Source of the DNA: Echria macrotheca
Taxonomy: Eukaryota > Ascomycota > Sordariomycetes > Sordariales > Schizotheciaceae
NCBI GenBank assembly: GCA_030411725.1
Contig: MU839828.1
Coordinates: forward strand, 3,844,001-3,908,000
Direction of reading: 5' to 3'
DNA length: 64,000 bases
In this document: one piece after another, positions 9,985 to 20,571 of the stretch
How positions within the stretch are numbered: position 1 is the first letter of the stretch
Layout: the number at the start of each line of letters is the position of its first letter
Translations under genes and position numbers: made by a program
The notes under the pieces: generated by a model
The model's input: the letters and a program-made list of their open reading frames with translations, nothing else
What the model was told of the DNA's origin: nothing
Database searches by the model: none

Positions 9985-10864
9985 CGTGAGAGGGAGTCCC
10001 GGTGGTGTAGGGCTGTGGGGTGTTATTGGGTTGGCTTGCATGGTGGTTTTTCAGCTCGGAAGTCATGACTAGCCAGCCTTACCATTACCATCCCCAACGC
10101 AAAGTCATAAATCCCAACAAGGCAACCGGAAGGTTCTAGACCTAGATGATGGATTTGATACTGTTGAGAATGGGTTCAATGTGAAAGTGTAGTGGCAGCC
10201 CGAGTTGATCATAGGTAGCCTGGTCTGGGTTTGTTGGAGATGTGCCACTTTATTAGCTTCAGGCAGTGAACTTTGGTATCATGGGCCGTCACACCTGAGG
10301 AAAGCGGGCCGGGGTGGATCGTCTCCATGGTGCAATCACAGATGCCGCTGGGGTCTTGTAAACTCTGGGCTGAAGTCGGACAGACGGGTTCCGGCCTCAT
10401 TTTCTCCCATCACACGCGCTAGCTGCTGCTGTGGCTGCTACTGCCTGCATGCTAACGAACTCTAGCCTCTTGGCCAGGACAGAATAACGGGTACTTGCAA
10501 AAGCCGGACGGCGTTTCTTTCCAGTGCGGAATATCATGAGTGAGGTCTGGAGGGATGGTCGAACAGTGAAAAAACATGTCCATCAACACCAGGAAGACAT
10601 GTACGAAAATAAAGTAACCTTTTTTTCTTTCAAAACACCTCCTCAAAACAAGCATATTCTACAGAGTAGAAATGTCGCAGGTATGCTTGGTTTGGGAATT
10701 GTGTGCATTCTCAAAGTGACCTCCTTTCCTGTCGTAGAGGGCAGGCACGTCGAGTGACTCAAACGCCCAGAGCCTTGCGACCCCTCGGTATATGATAACC
10801 GGGGGTGTTCCTTCTTCCCCCCCTTGAGGTTTCTCCTGCACCCCCGGAACCATCAGCACGCATC

Positions 10865-13754
10865 ATGACTCCATCTCGACTGCCCGTGCGACTCGTGATA
10901 TGCGTAGATGGAACCTGGTGCTCCCCTGACGGACCTCATGGGTCCCGAGCCGAAAACATCACCAATGTCTATCGAATCTACGCCAGTGTGAAAAAGGGCA
11001 TCTGCAGGGACGCCATCACCGGTCTCGAGTACAAGCAGCGAAGCCATTATGAGAAGGGAATCGGGGCCGACGACGACTTACCCTGGGCCAACCGGCTGCA
11101 TGTTGGCATCCACGGCAACGAATGCCTCGACCAGATCCGTGACCTGTACCAGATGTGCTGCGAACTCGGTCCGGAGGACGAGGTCTGGTTCTTCGGCTTC
11201 AGCCGGGGCGCCTACGTCGTGCGAGCCGTGGCCGGCCTCCTCCACTACCTGTGGTGTCTGTCACCACCGTCCCAAAGCAATCCCGTGGAAAACTTTAAGA
11301 AGGAATAAAAGCGTGCGCTAGAGCTGTACGCGCGGATGCAGAAGCAAAAACGACTAGAAGAGGGCGCCATCCACCACTTGTTCACGGCTAAGACGCACCC
11401 GCCGCCCAAAATCGGCTTCGTCGGCGTCTTCGACACGGTCAAGGCGGTCCGGGACGACTACCTGTACGACATCTCGTTCAAATACTCGATCGGCCACATG
11501 CGACACGCCGTGGGCCTGAACGAGAACCGGAAACACTTCCAACCCGAGACCATCTACCCCAACCTGAGCGACCGGGCCAGCGGCCTCGTCAAGCGCAGCA
11601 TCGTGCAGGCCTGGTTCATCGGCGCCCACATGGACATGGGCGGCTCGAACAAGGAGGACGGGCTGGCACTGTACCCGCTGCAGTGGATGCTCATCGAGGC
11701 CCAGAAGCTGGGTCTCTGCCTCGAGTTCGCCGGTAACTACGGAGGCCGCACGGGACTGACGAATCCGCTGCGGATCGTAGGTCTAGAAAGCCGGAACGAT
11801 GAAGACGAAGAAAAGGCGTGGTCCTGCACGGTGAAGAATGGCATCGTCGTGACGATGCACGACATGCGCAGCGTCCACGACCCCGACGGCGAGCACGGCA
11901 CGCGCTACACGATCCGCACGCACCAGCGCAAGGCCACGGGATGGCCCAAGAGGTTGCACCAGCCCTTTGGTCTCGAGGGCGACCTGATCGGCTACTGCGA
12001 GTACGCGCCGCAGGGCACCATCATCCACCCGTCCGTCTACCTGCTCCGCGACGAGTACTCCAACGGCAGCCTCAACCTGCCCATGTTCGGCTTCACCACG
12101 GGCGAGCACCCCGTCTCGCGGCTGAGGGAGACCATGCTGGGCACCACGCCCGTCGGCCGGGGCCTGACGGGATACGTGATGCCCAACATGGGCTTCTGGA
12201 ACCAGAACCCGTCCTCCCTCAAAGATCCCGGGGCGATCCGCGTGCTGGTCTGCGGCAACTGCGGCGTGGGCAAGTCGACGCTGATCAACACGGTTTTCGG
12301 GGCCGAGGTGACGACGACGTCGGACCGCGAGCGCGGCAGGCACGACATCCGCCAGGAGCTGACCAACGCGCAGCGGCCCGACCTCAAGGTGCACGACTCG
12401 GGGGGGTTCGAGGCCGGCACGGCAAACCAGTTCCACGACGTCGAGGGCTTCCTGCGCGAGAAGTCGGCCGAGCTGGACATCGACAGGCGCCTGCATTTTA
12501 TCTGGTTCTGCATCGACGCGCTCTCGGACCGCACCGTGCAGGGCGCGACTGAGAAGCTGTTCGAGACGGTCTCGGAGTATGCGCAGGACGTGCCAATTAT
12601 TGTCGTCGCTACTAAGAAGGACAACTTTGTCGGCGCCAAGATCAAGGAGCGCAGCAGTCTGCTGAAGAAGGAGAAGAAAAAGTTTACCTATGAAGAGCTC
12701 GAGCAGTACGCCGAGGAGCAGGTCCAGTACCGCGTCGAGGAGATCAAGGCCGAGCTGGCGAGCGTCAAGGGGGGCCGGTTCGACGACTGCATTGCCGTGG
12801 ACAAAGGTTTGTGTTTTGTCCCTATCCCCCCTGAGCCTTCACACTGACCCCTTTACCACAGACGACGAAGAATCAATCCAACGACTGACCGAGATCACGG
12901 CCGAGTCCTTCACACACGATCGGGTGAGGCTGCTCTACATCCGCGCCCAGGTCACCCGGATTGACTTGAAGATCTCGCTCGCGCTAGAAGAGACCATGAC
13001 GGTGTACCGACGCATCCTCAAGTCGGCCCTCGGCGTGGGCGCCATGCCGCTGGCATCCACCTCAAACCGCATGGCCGCCGCCATCAGCATCTGCAGCGCC
13101 ATCATCAACTGCTTCGGCCTGCCGCGCGTCACGCCCGAGGTGCTCTTCCAGATCTGCAAGGCTAACCTGCTCGACGACCTCGGCAACAATTTTGCGGTAT
13201 TCTTCGCCGAGGGGCTGGCCACGGTCGCGCTGGGCGCTACGATTCTGAGCGGCGGCATGCCGTTCTTCTTGATCCCCATGGTCGCCAATATCCCCGCCGT
13301 CGTGCCGGCCACGACAAGGCTGTTCCTCATGCTCGCCTGCGATTTGATTCTCGTGCTGACGAGGGCGTTCCAGGAGAGCGTGAAGCGGTGTGTCGGGCAG
13401 CCGCTGGAGCGGGACGTCGAGCGGGCCGCGGTCGCGTATCGTGCGTACTGCGGCCGGGTCCACGACGAGGTGCGGAGGCTGGTCCGGCGGAACGTGGTGG
13501 ACAGTTTCAAGACGGAGAGGATCGCCGCCGGCATTAGGGATATTGTGGAAACGCACAGGAAGGAGATGGACTCGGGCGAGCCGGCCGTGTTCTCGGCTCC
13601 GCGCCCGCGGGTTTATCGGCATTCCCTGGGGTCGGTTTCGACTTTGCAGGCGTCGACGTCGGAGGGGGAAGAGCTGATGGATGAGGGGGAGGAGATCAAG
13701 AGGGGGATGGAGATGGCGATGAAGAACTCACAGTCCAGTCGAATGGTGCAATAA
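10865..13754 (+). pseudogene. DUF2235 (Tle1-like lipase) and P-loop GTPase fusion, interrupted by an in-frame stop
   Basis: The frame runs from the ATG at 10865 across an in-frame TAA (11306-11308, codon 148) to 12806. It continues after a 55-nt intron (12807..12861, phase 1) to the stop at 13754, 945 codon positions in all. The first part is an alpha/beta hydrolase of the DUF2235 family: VICVDGTW, the nucleophile elbow GFSRGA at residues 111-116, FDTVKAV after the stop, and HMDMGG, which supply the usual Ser-Asp-His. A GTPase-like domain follows with Walker A GNCGVGKST (12254-12280), DSGG (G3-like) and ATKKD (G4-like). The C-terminus has several hydrophobic helices (about 13060-13350), suggesting membrane association. 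The frame is intact on both sides of the TAA, so the lesion is recent, a read error, or bypassed. Start choice: only the 10865 ATG puts VICVDGTW close to the N-terminus. Two separate genes are less likely because the hydrolase core is split. Confidence 0.7.
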
Positions 13755-14400
13755 CGCTACCTAAAACTGGTTGATGATATGGTAGTGACTGTGTACGGAT
13801 ACTCTTTGGTCATGTATTTCTGGGTTTCATAGTTTCCTGATATAGTACCTGACATAGCGTGCGTGGATAATGAGGTAATGGAAGCTTGTTATTGTTTCAT
13901 TCGAATTCTTCCCGGAACCGCGCAGCTGAAATGGGATACGGGTGGTCTTGTGTATCAACTCCCAAAGGACCACAAGTGTTATCTGCCTATGAGAACATAC
14001 GACGCACCATCGGACAATTGTCATCTGCTAGTGCTACAAAAGTTGAGCCCTTCCGCAAACCCGGTCGAGCTCAACCCAATCCGAGTCCGGCCCGCCGACC
14101 GACCAACCGACACGCCGTGATCCGCGACCTTCCCAGCGGTGGGTCGCGGTTAATATCAACCATATTGTCCGCCCCTTATTACGCTCGCCTGTCCTCCGCG
14201 CTGCACTTAACCCACCAATACCGGCAGATTACTCCCCGCACTACCAAGAAAAGACAGCGGATGGTTGATTTGGGCCCGGGGATGGGGTAGCCGACAGGTA
14301 TAGGTATAGGTATATACCGGGTTAGACCTAGTACTATCTGACGCGTCAAATTCCTCGACGACGGATCCGACTTTTTCTTTGACGAGGAATTGTGTGAAAC
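13755..14400. other. intergenic region upstream of the GH43 gene
   Basis: It holds the 3' flank of the DUF2235-GTPase gene and the promoter of the GH43 gene. AGGTATAGGTATAGGTATATACC near 14296-14317 is a short repeat with a TATA-like end about 90 bases before the GH43 start. Nothing else is recognised. Confidence 0.35.
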
Positions 14401-15958
14401 ATGAAGCTCCTCGTCCCCTTGCTCGCCGTGATCCCGGCGTCAATAGTATCCGCCTCCTTACAGGTCGTCCCGGGAGCGACATGGACAACCGTAATTCCCC
14501 CCATGCTCCCATTCGAACAATCTCACAACTAACTGACTGAAAACAGCCAAACGGCGAACACCTCCAAGCCCACGGCGCCGGCGTCATCACCGTCAACGGG
14601 ACCTACTACCTAATAGGCGAGGACAAGTCCGGCGGCTCGTCGTTCTCCAACGTCAACTGCTACGCCTCGACCGACCTCGTGCAGTGGACCTACGTCGGCG
14701 CGCTGCTCTCGCGTACCGCGTCGGGCGATCTCGGTCCGAACCGGGTTGTTGAACGACCGAAGGTGATTTATAATGACAAGACAAAAAAATATGTGCTGTG
14801 GATGCATATGGATAGTAGCAGCTATGGCGAGGCGAGGGTGGCGGTTGCTACGGGGGATGAGGTTTGTGGGAGGTATACGTATTTGAGGAGTTTTCAGCCG
14901 TGGGTTTGCGCCCTTCTTCTTCTTTTTTTTTTTCATTTTCTTTTTGAGTTGGTTGGTTCTGCGGATATCCTGGTATAGGTGCCTGACAAGACAACAGACT
15001 CGGCAGGGAAAGTCGCGATATGGGCTTGTTCAAGGACGACGACGGGCAGGGCTATCTGCTGACCGAGGATGTATTCGTCTCCCCCCTTTCCGTCCGACAC
15101 AACAGAATTAACAAAGCGCAGCGCAAATACGGCCTCCGCATCGTCGCCCTCTCCGACGACTACACCTCCCCGACAACCGACGTCTTCGCCTGGAAACTCG
15201 ACGGCGGCAACCGCGTCGAAGCGCCCGCCATGCTCAAGCTCGGCAAGACGTACTACATGTTCGCCTCCATGATGACGGGCTGGGACGCCAACGAGAACCA
15301 GTACACGACGTCCACGTCTTTGAGATCAGGCTGGTCGGCGTGGAAGAAATTCGCCGACGCCGGGTCCAAGACGTACAACTCGCAGACGACATACATACTA
15401 AAAACGTCCGACTCCTCGGCCATCTACATGGGCGACCGCTGGCTCAAGGACAACCTCATGGCGTCGACGTACGTCTGGCTCCCGCTCAGCATTAGCGGGA
15501 CGACCGTGACCATGAAGAACTTTGTCTCCTGGGTGCCGACGTCCAACTTCGCTGCTTGGAGAAACCCACCCGCAGAAAACAGCTACGAGGGCGAGAAGGG
15601 ACAGTATGGCGGCAAGGCGCGCGATGTTTCCTGTTCCACGTGCAGCGGGAAGGTCACGGCGGGGTATATCGGCGGCCCCGACAAGGGGAGTGTGACGTTT
15701 AGCGGGGTGCAGAGTAATGTCGATGGCATGACGACGATCCGGATCAAGTATCTGAATGGGGACAGCGGGGTGCGGTATGCGAATGTGCGGGTGAATGGGG
15801 ATGCTGGACGAAAAATTGCGTTCTTGCCGGCCAAGGGGGATCCGGCGAGTAGTGTGTTGAATGTGCGGTTGAGGAAGGGGGATAATACCGTGGTTATTGA
15901 GGGCGTTGGGTCGGGATGGGGGCCGGATGTTGATCGGTTGATGGTTCCGGTTGAGTAG
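14401..15958 (+). CDS. secreted GH43 (subfamily 24-like) exo-beta-1,3-galactanase with CBM35-like tail
   Basis: Exons are 14401..14490, 14547..14899, 14998..15070 and 15122..15958, giving 450 aa. A signal peptide (MKLLVPLLAVIPASIVSASL) precedes the catalytic domain: HGAGVITVNGTYYLIGED, NVNCYASTDLVQWTYVG, VERPKVIYND, WMHMDSSSYGEARVAVA, FKDDDGQGYLLTED and RKYGLRIVALSDDY. These blocks are those of the five-bladed propeller galactan 1,3-beta-galactosidases, which act on arabinogalactan side chains from the non-reducing end. The last 120 residues (ARDVSCSTCSGKVTAGYIGG to DVDRLMVPVE) look like a CBM35 beta-sandwich. The third intron (15071..15121) is 51 nt with no stop, so retention would only insert 17 residues. 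It was called because removal joins LLTED to RKYGLRI as in the family and it has GTATTC...TTAAC...GCAG signals. The role in plant or fungal polysaccharide breakdown is inferred. Confidence 0.88.
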
Positions 15959-16586
15959 ATTTTACTTTGAAGATGTGTTTGTGTAGCTGTAGACGAGAAT
16001 CTCTTGGAGGTAGACTCCAGTGTCGTGTATAAGCGGGTAATAGGCTGTGCAAAGGAAGGATGTCATTGTTCTTGCATACCACATTCAGGGTGTAAGTGAT
16101 GTGTTATGGCTGCAGTTGAGCGATTGGGTTTGTTCTGTTTTGATGCAGTTATGAAAGGAATCGTCACTGACAAAAGTAATTTGGTAGACGACTGGGTTGT
16201 CTCTAGTACCTAGGTTGTCTAGCCAGACTGGTATTTTTAGTGTTGATATAGAATATCTGTAGTTAGGCGTGCTACACTTCGTGATTAAACTCTGCACACA
16301 TGTGCATTTTGATGAGTAAGGCCATCAGCCACAATACACCCGGATCATCGACTTTTCGAATGTAATCTCCAAGCGGGTTAAGCGGAAAGTCGTAAACGCG
16401 TAATCCATATACTGTTCTGCACTCGCCGCGTCGTCCGAGTCGGGAAGGTGTGTCGATCATGCTGATAACGAGGGGACGGGTGTAAGCAGGTCCGAGGCGT
16501 AGCCCGGGATAGAATGAAACTGCGGGGAATTCGCAACGTCCATTTCCATCTCCCACATTCAACATCTTTAACCCCATCGTGAGAAA
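15959..16586. other. intergenic region between the GH43 and carboxypeptidase genes
   Basis: About 630 bases, AT-richer than the flanking genes, hold the GH43 3' flank and the carboxypeptidase promoter. I see no other gene, repeat or RNA. Confidence 0.35.
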
Positions 16587-18554
16587 ATGCTGTTTCTCAG
16601 CTTCGGAGTGGCCTGTCTCTGGGCGGGAGCTGCTGCGCAGTTTCCTCCCCCGCCTGAGGGCGTCACGGTGCTCAAGTCCAAATTCCACGAAAATGTCACC
16701 ATTTCATTCAAGGAGGTATGTTAACTCACAGCCATGGGTACAGCATCCTGACCGCCAATCAAGCCGCACATCTGCGAAACCACCCCGGGCGTCAAGTCGT
16801 ACTCTGGATACGTCCATCTGCCTCCCGGTTTCCTCGATGGCGAGTCGCAGGACTATCCCATCAACACGTAGGTTTTGGGTCAGTCAGCATCTGCAGTTGC
16901 CAACATCGCAGGTTCTTTTGGTTCTTTGAGGCGCGCAAGAATCCACACACGGCCCCCCTTTCCATCTGGCTCAACGGCGGCCCGGGCGGGTCATCCATCA
17001 TGGGGCTCCTGGAAGAAAACGGCCCCTGTTTCGTCGGGCCCGACTCCAAGACCACGGTTCTCAACCCCTGGTCCTGGAACAACGAGGTCAACATGCTGTA
17101 CATCGACCAGCCGAACCAGGTCGGCTTTTCGTATGACATAGCAACGAACTGCACCTTTGATGCGAGCGGTTTTGGCCTCGGCTTTGTTCCCAGTCCCGCC
17201 GATTTTTCGGACGGCGTCCCCGAGTCCAACTTGACGTTCCGCGTCGGCACGGCGGGTTCCAACAAACTGTCCGCGACGGCGAATTCCACGGCCCATGCGG
17301 CCCATGCCCTGTGGCACTTTGCCCAGACGTGGTTCTTTGAGTTTCCGCACTACAAGCCGGCCGACAACCGGATCAGTTTGTGGACCGAAAGCTACGGCGG
17401 CCACTACGGGCCGGGCTTCATGGGTTTCTGGCAGGAGCAAAACGAAAAGATTGAGCGCGGCGAGTCGAGGGAGCAAGGCGCACACAAGTTGCATCTTGAC
17501 ACGCTGGGCATTATCAACGGTCTGATGGATCTGGCTGTCCAGGGCGAGGCGTACATTGAGTTTGGATACAACAACGTGAGTCTCCCCCTGATGCCCTCCT
17601 ATCGGACCCTGTCACTTAATCTGACATGTATAGACATACGACATCCCCATCTGGAACGAAACACTCTACGAAGCGTTCATGTACAACTGGACCCGGCCCG
17701 GCGGCTGCCGCGACAGGATCCTCGCCTGCCAGGCCGCCTCCCGCAACCCCTCACCCAAAACCAACCTAACCGAAATCTGCGGCGGCATCGATGGCGACGG
17801 GTGCGACACCCTCATCACACTACTCACGCAAGAAATCGACGCCGGGTTTTACGACATCGCCCACCCGGCCGCCGATCCGTTCCCGCCGCCGCATCTGCAC
17901 GGCTTCCTCGCCGAGGCGTCGTCGCTCGCCGCGCTGGGCGTGCCGGTGAACTACACGGCCGCGTCGCTAGCCGTCGGGGTCGCGTTCGACGCGACGTACG
18001 ATATTATCATCGGCGGATTCCTCGAAAAGATCGCCCACCTGCTCGAGAGCGGGGTCAAAGTCCATCTCGTCTACGGCGATCGCGACTGGGCGTGCAACTG
18101 GATGGGCGGCGAGGCGGCGAGTCTCGCGGTCCCGTGGACGCGACAGAGGGAATTCGCCGGGGCGGGATACGCGCAGATGATCACGCAAGAGGGCCGGAAC
18201 GAGGGGCTGACGCGGCAGGTTGGGAATTTTAGCTTTACGCGCGTGTTCCAGGCCGGCCACGAGGTGCCTTCGTACCAGCCGGTTGCGGCGTATGATATCT
18301 TTATGAGGAGTCTGGGCGGGTGGGATATCGCGACGGGGACGAAAAAGGTGGACGAGGGGCTGGTTACCGAGGGGATGAAGGATACGAGGGCGGTTAGACA
18401 TGCGCCGCCTAAGCGGCCGGACCCAAAGTGTTATGTGCTGAAGCCGATGTCGTGTACGGCCGAGGTGTGGGAGACGGTGGCTAACGGGACGGCTGTGGTG
18501 AAGGATTATTATGTGGTTGGTGTGAAGGGTGATCACGTTAGGGAGGATCTGTAG
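16587..18554 (+). CDS. secreted serine carboxypeptidase (peptidase family S10)
   Basis: Exons are 16587..16715, 16764..16867, 16912..17575 and 17634..18554, giving 605 aa. Introns are 48, 44 and 58 nt. The signal peptide MLFLSFGVACLWAGAAA is followed by the mature start QFPPPPEGV. S10 hallmarks are present in order: ICETTPGVKSYSGYVHLP, WLNGGPGGSS (oxyanion region), YIDQPNQVGFSYD, ESYGGHYGP with the nucleophile Ser238, YGDRDWACNW with Asp448, and GHEVPSYQP with His508. Several N-glycosylation sequons (NCT, NLT, NYT, NFS) fit a secreted or vacuolar enzyme. It removes C-terminal residues from peptides at acidic pH. The first intron was needed because exon 1 (FHENVTISFKE) and the ICETT block lie in the same frame only after removing 48 nt. 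Confidence 0.92.
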
Positions 18555-19383
18555 GTGACTGGTAGCAACAGGTGGATCAGGCCAGCAAGAGACTCTGGGG
18601 GGTGACATATTCGGGTACATGTATTGGACAGGAACCGGATCTTGGTGCAACGTTAAAAGTGTAGGAGAAAGAGCGAAATCGGATGTATGACATAAAGTAT
18701 TGTTGCAAGACTCAGCGCCAGATGTTTTGAAGATGTAATTGACCCTCTGTCTGATGCTGAGGCCTTATCATTCGAGACCAGAGAGTCTTGTTTCCACGCC
18801 GAGTTCAAAATCCCAGTCAGTGCCTGCCGCAAGCTTGAATGCACCTCAGTCATGGTCGGGAAAGGGGGGCACAGCATGGAGACAAACTGCTGGGTCGTCA
18901 CAATAGGTAGCCACGGTCGACATATGCAACAACTCGTGGCTGGATATATCTCGAATCCGGCAGGCAGTGCACGATATCCAATTCCGAGTGCTGAGTTATC
19001 GTGGCAATAAGTGCCGCAGCGGTACGGGATGTATGTCGTGAGTAAGCGGTGTGTTGCACGGCTTGCCACTCCGAGGCGGCTTAGTGTAGCCGTTGCGGCG
19101 GTGCTGAGTTTTTTCATTGAGATTGCCTGAGGTAGGACCCCTTAGTCACTGGCTTCACATGGCTTTTTTGTCAAGTTGTTGATAAATAGGCGTGGTTGCT
19201 TGGAACTGTGGTGGAAATGGGAATTCGTTTGTCGAAGCGGCAACAACATACCAGACCTCGAACTGAGGTCTTCTCGTGGGGGTTTCCAATATGTTTGGAT
19301 CACAAGATAACCATAGCGTCGTATCGTTTCTATGAACAGTATCCCGAGTCTATACAACAAGAACGTCGCCGCCCAAAGCCAGC
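18555..19383. other. intergenic stretch between convergent genes, with a weak minus-strand ORF
   Basis: It lies between the stop codons of the carboxypeptidase and the aldolase. A minus-strand frame of 154 codons (18653..19117) begins MKKLSTAATATLSRLG and ends in a hydrophobic stretch, LALSLATILYVIHPISLFLL. I see no family match, upstream exon or promoter sign, so I do not call it a gene. Confidence 0.3.
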
Positions 19384-20413
19384 TTAACTGCTCCCATTGG
19401 TAGCCGGCTCGCCCTCCACCGGCAGCCCCTGGGCCTTCCTCGACTCCGTAAACAGCCCCTTCATATGCGCCAACCCCGCCCCCATCTTCGCATACTCAAC
19501 CACATCTCCCCACATGATCATGAAGCACTTGTCATCACCATCCACGAGCGCCTGCTCAGGAGTCCCCAAGCTCCACCCGGCCAGCGGCTTGTCATGCTTC
19601 TTCATCGTCTTCATAAACACATCATACGCCGCCAGCCACTCGGGCTCGTCGGTAGGGAGGCCCAGACCGGCCCGGAGATTCATGCTCACGCGCGCGTCAA
19701 TGCTACCCAGCCACACGGCATCGATCTCGGGCACCTCGGTCAGGATGGCGTCGAGGTTGTGGATGCCCTCGAGCGACTCGATCTGGATGATCACGGCCGC
19801 CTGGTCGTTCCAGTTGTGCCAGATGTCGACCGACGAGTCGATCGGCACGTCGCCGTAGCCCATGGTCAGCCGGAACGGCGGGACCGACCGCGTGCCGCGC
19901 CGGGTCGGGGTAGTGCCGAACTTGGCCGCCTCGATGATGTGCTTCGCCTGCTCGACCGTGTCGACCTGCGGGACGACGATGGAGGCGCCGGCGTCGAGGG
20001 CGTAGCCGATGATGGCGTGGTCGTGGCCGGGGACGCTGTGTTGCAGCCGTCGCGTTAGACTGGAATTGAATGGAAGAAGAAAAAAAAAGGAGTAAAACCT
20101 ACCGGACAAATGGAATCGTCTTGCCGTAGCTCATGAACATGGTGTCGTGCACCATGCTCGTCATGGTCTCGACGTCGCACGCCGTGTGCTCCCAGTCGAT
20201 CCAGACCATATCAAAACCCATGGGTGCAATGTAGCGCATCGTCGGGATCGACGAGAGACCGAGGTAGCAGCCGAGCAGGGGCGGGATCCTCTTCTCGTGG
20301 GCATCGCGGAGGGCCTGGCGGGCGCGGTGCGGCTGCTGGAGGGATGTCGAGACGTACTTTTGCATCCCCGTGGGGTTCTTGAAGATGCTCTGCTCGAACT
20401 GCGGCTTGCCCAT
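19384..20413 (-). CDS. HpcH/HpaI-family aldolase (2-keto-3-deoxy acid aldolase type)
   Basis: Exons are complement(20103..20413) and complement(19384..20035), giving 320 aa. The 67-nt intron (20102..20036) is GTAGGT...ACACAG and the exon junction falls inside an Arg codon. Family signatures: GFDMVWIDWEHTACDVETM (the barrel strand with the catalytic acid/metal region), FVRVPGHDHAIIGYALDAGA, IVVPQVDTVEQAKHIIEAAK, GTRSVPPFR, a metal-ligand Glu in IIQIESLEGIHNLDAIL, and IDAVWLGSIDARVSMNL. These divalent-metal TIM-barrel enzymes cleave 2-keto-3-deoxy acids to pyruvate plus an aldehyde. Fungal members include the L-rhamnonate pathway aldolase, but the substrate here is not determined. In this copy the expected Asp-Leu after GS is Asp-Ala. 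No signal peptide, so cytosolic. Confidence 0.85.
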
Positions 20414-20563
20414 GGTGTCGGTTGTTCAGTAACGTTCTTGGTGCTAGATGTTGGTGGTGGAAGGATCACGATTCACTAGGTAGGTAGGTTCTGATGTGCT
20501 GGAGGATCTGATGGTGTTGGACGCGAGGGAGGTAGGCTCGGAGGGGATGCGGCTGCCCTTGGG

Positions 20564-20571
20564 CTTTTATA
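20564..20571 (-). promoter_or_regulatory. TATA box of the aldolase gene
   Basis: Minus-strand TATAAAAG lies about 150 bases upstream of the aldolase ATG, with no competing ATG for another gene between them. The position fits a fungal core promoter with an approximately 100-nt leader. Confidence 0.5.

Larger units (their letters stand above)
9221..10864. other. 1.6-kb intergenic region with two short tandem repeats
   Basis: No convincing gene is present. It contains a GGGTTAT triplet array at 9361-9383 and a GGATCC array at 9963-9984. The frames at 9573-10068 are GC-driven and lack a gene-like start or splice pattern. Confidence 0.4.
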
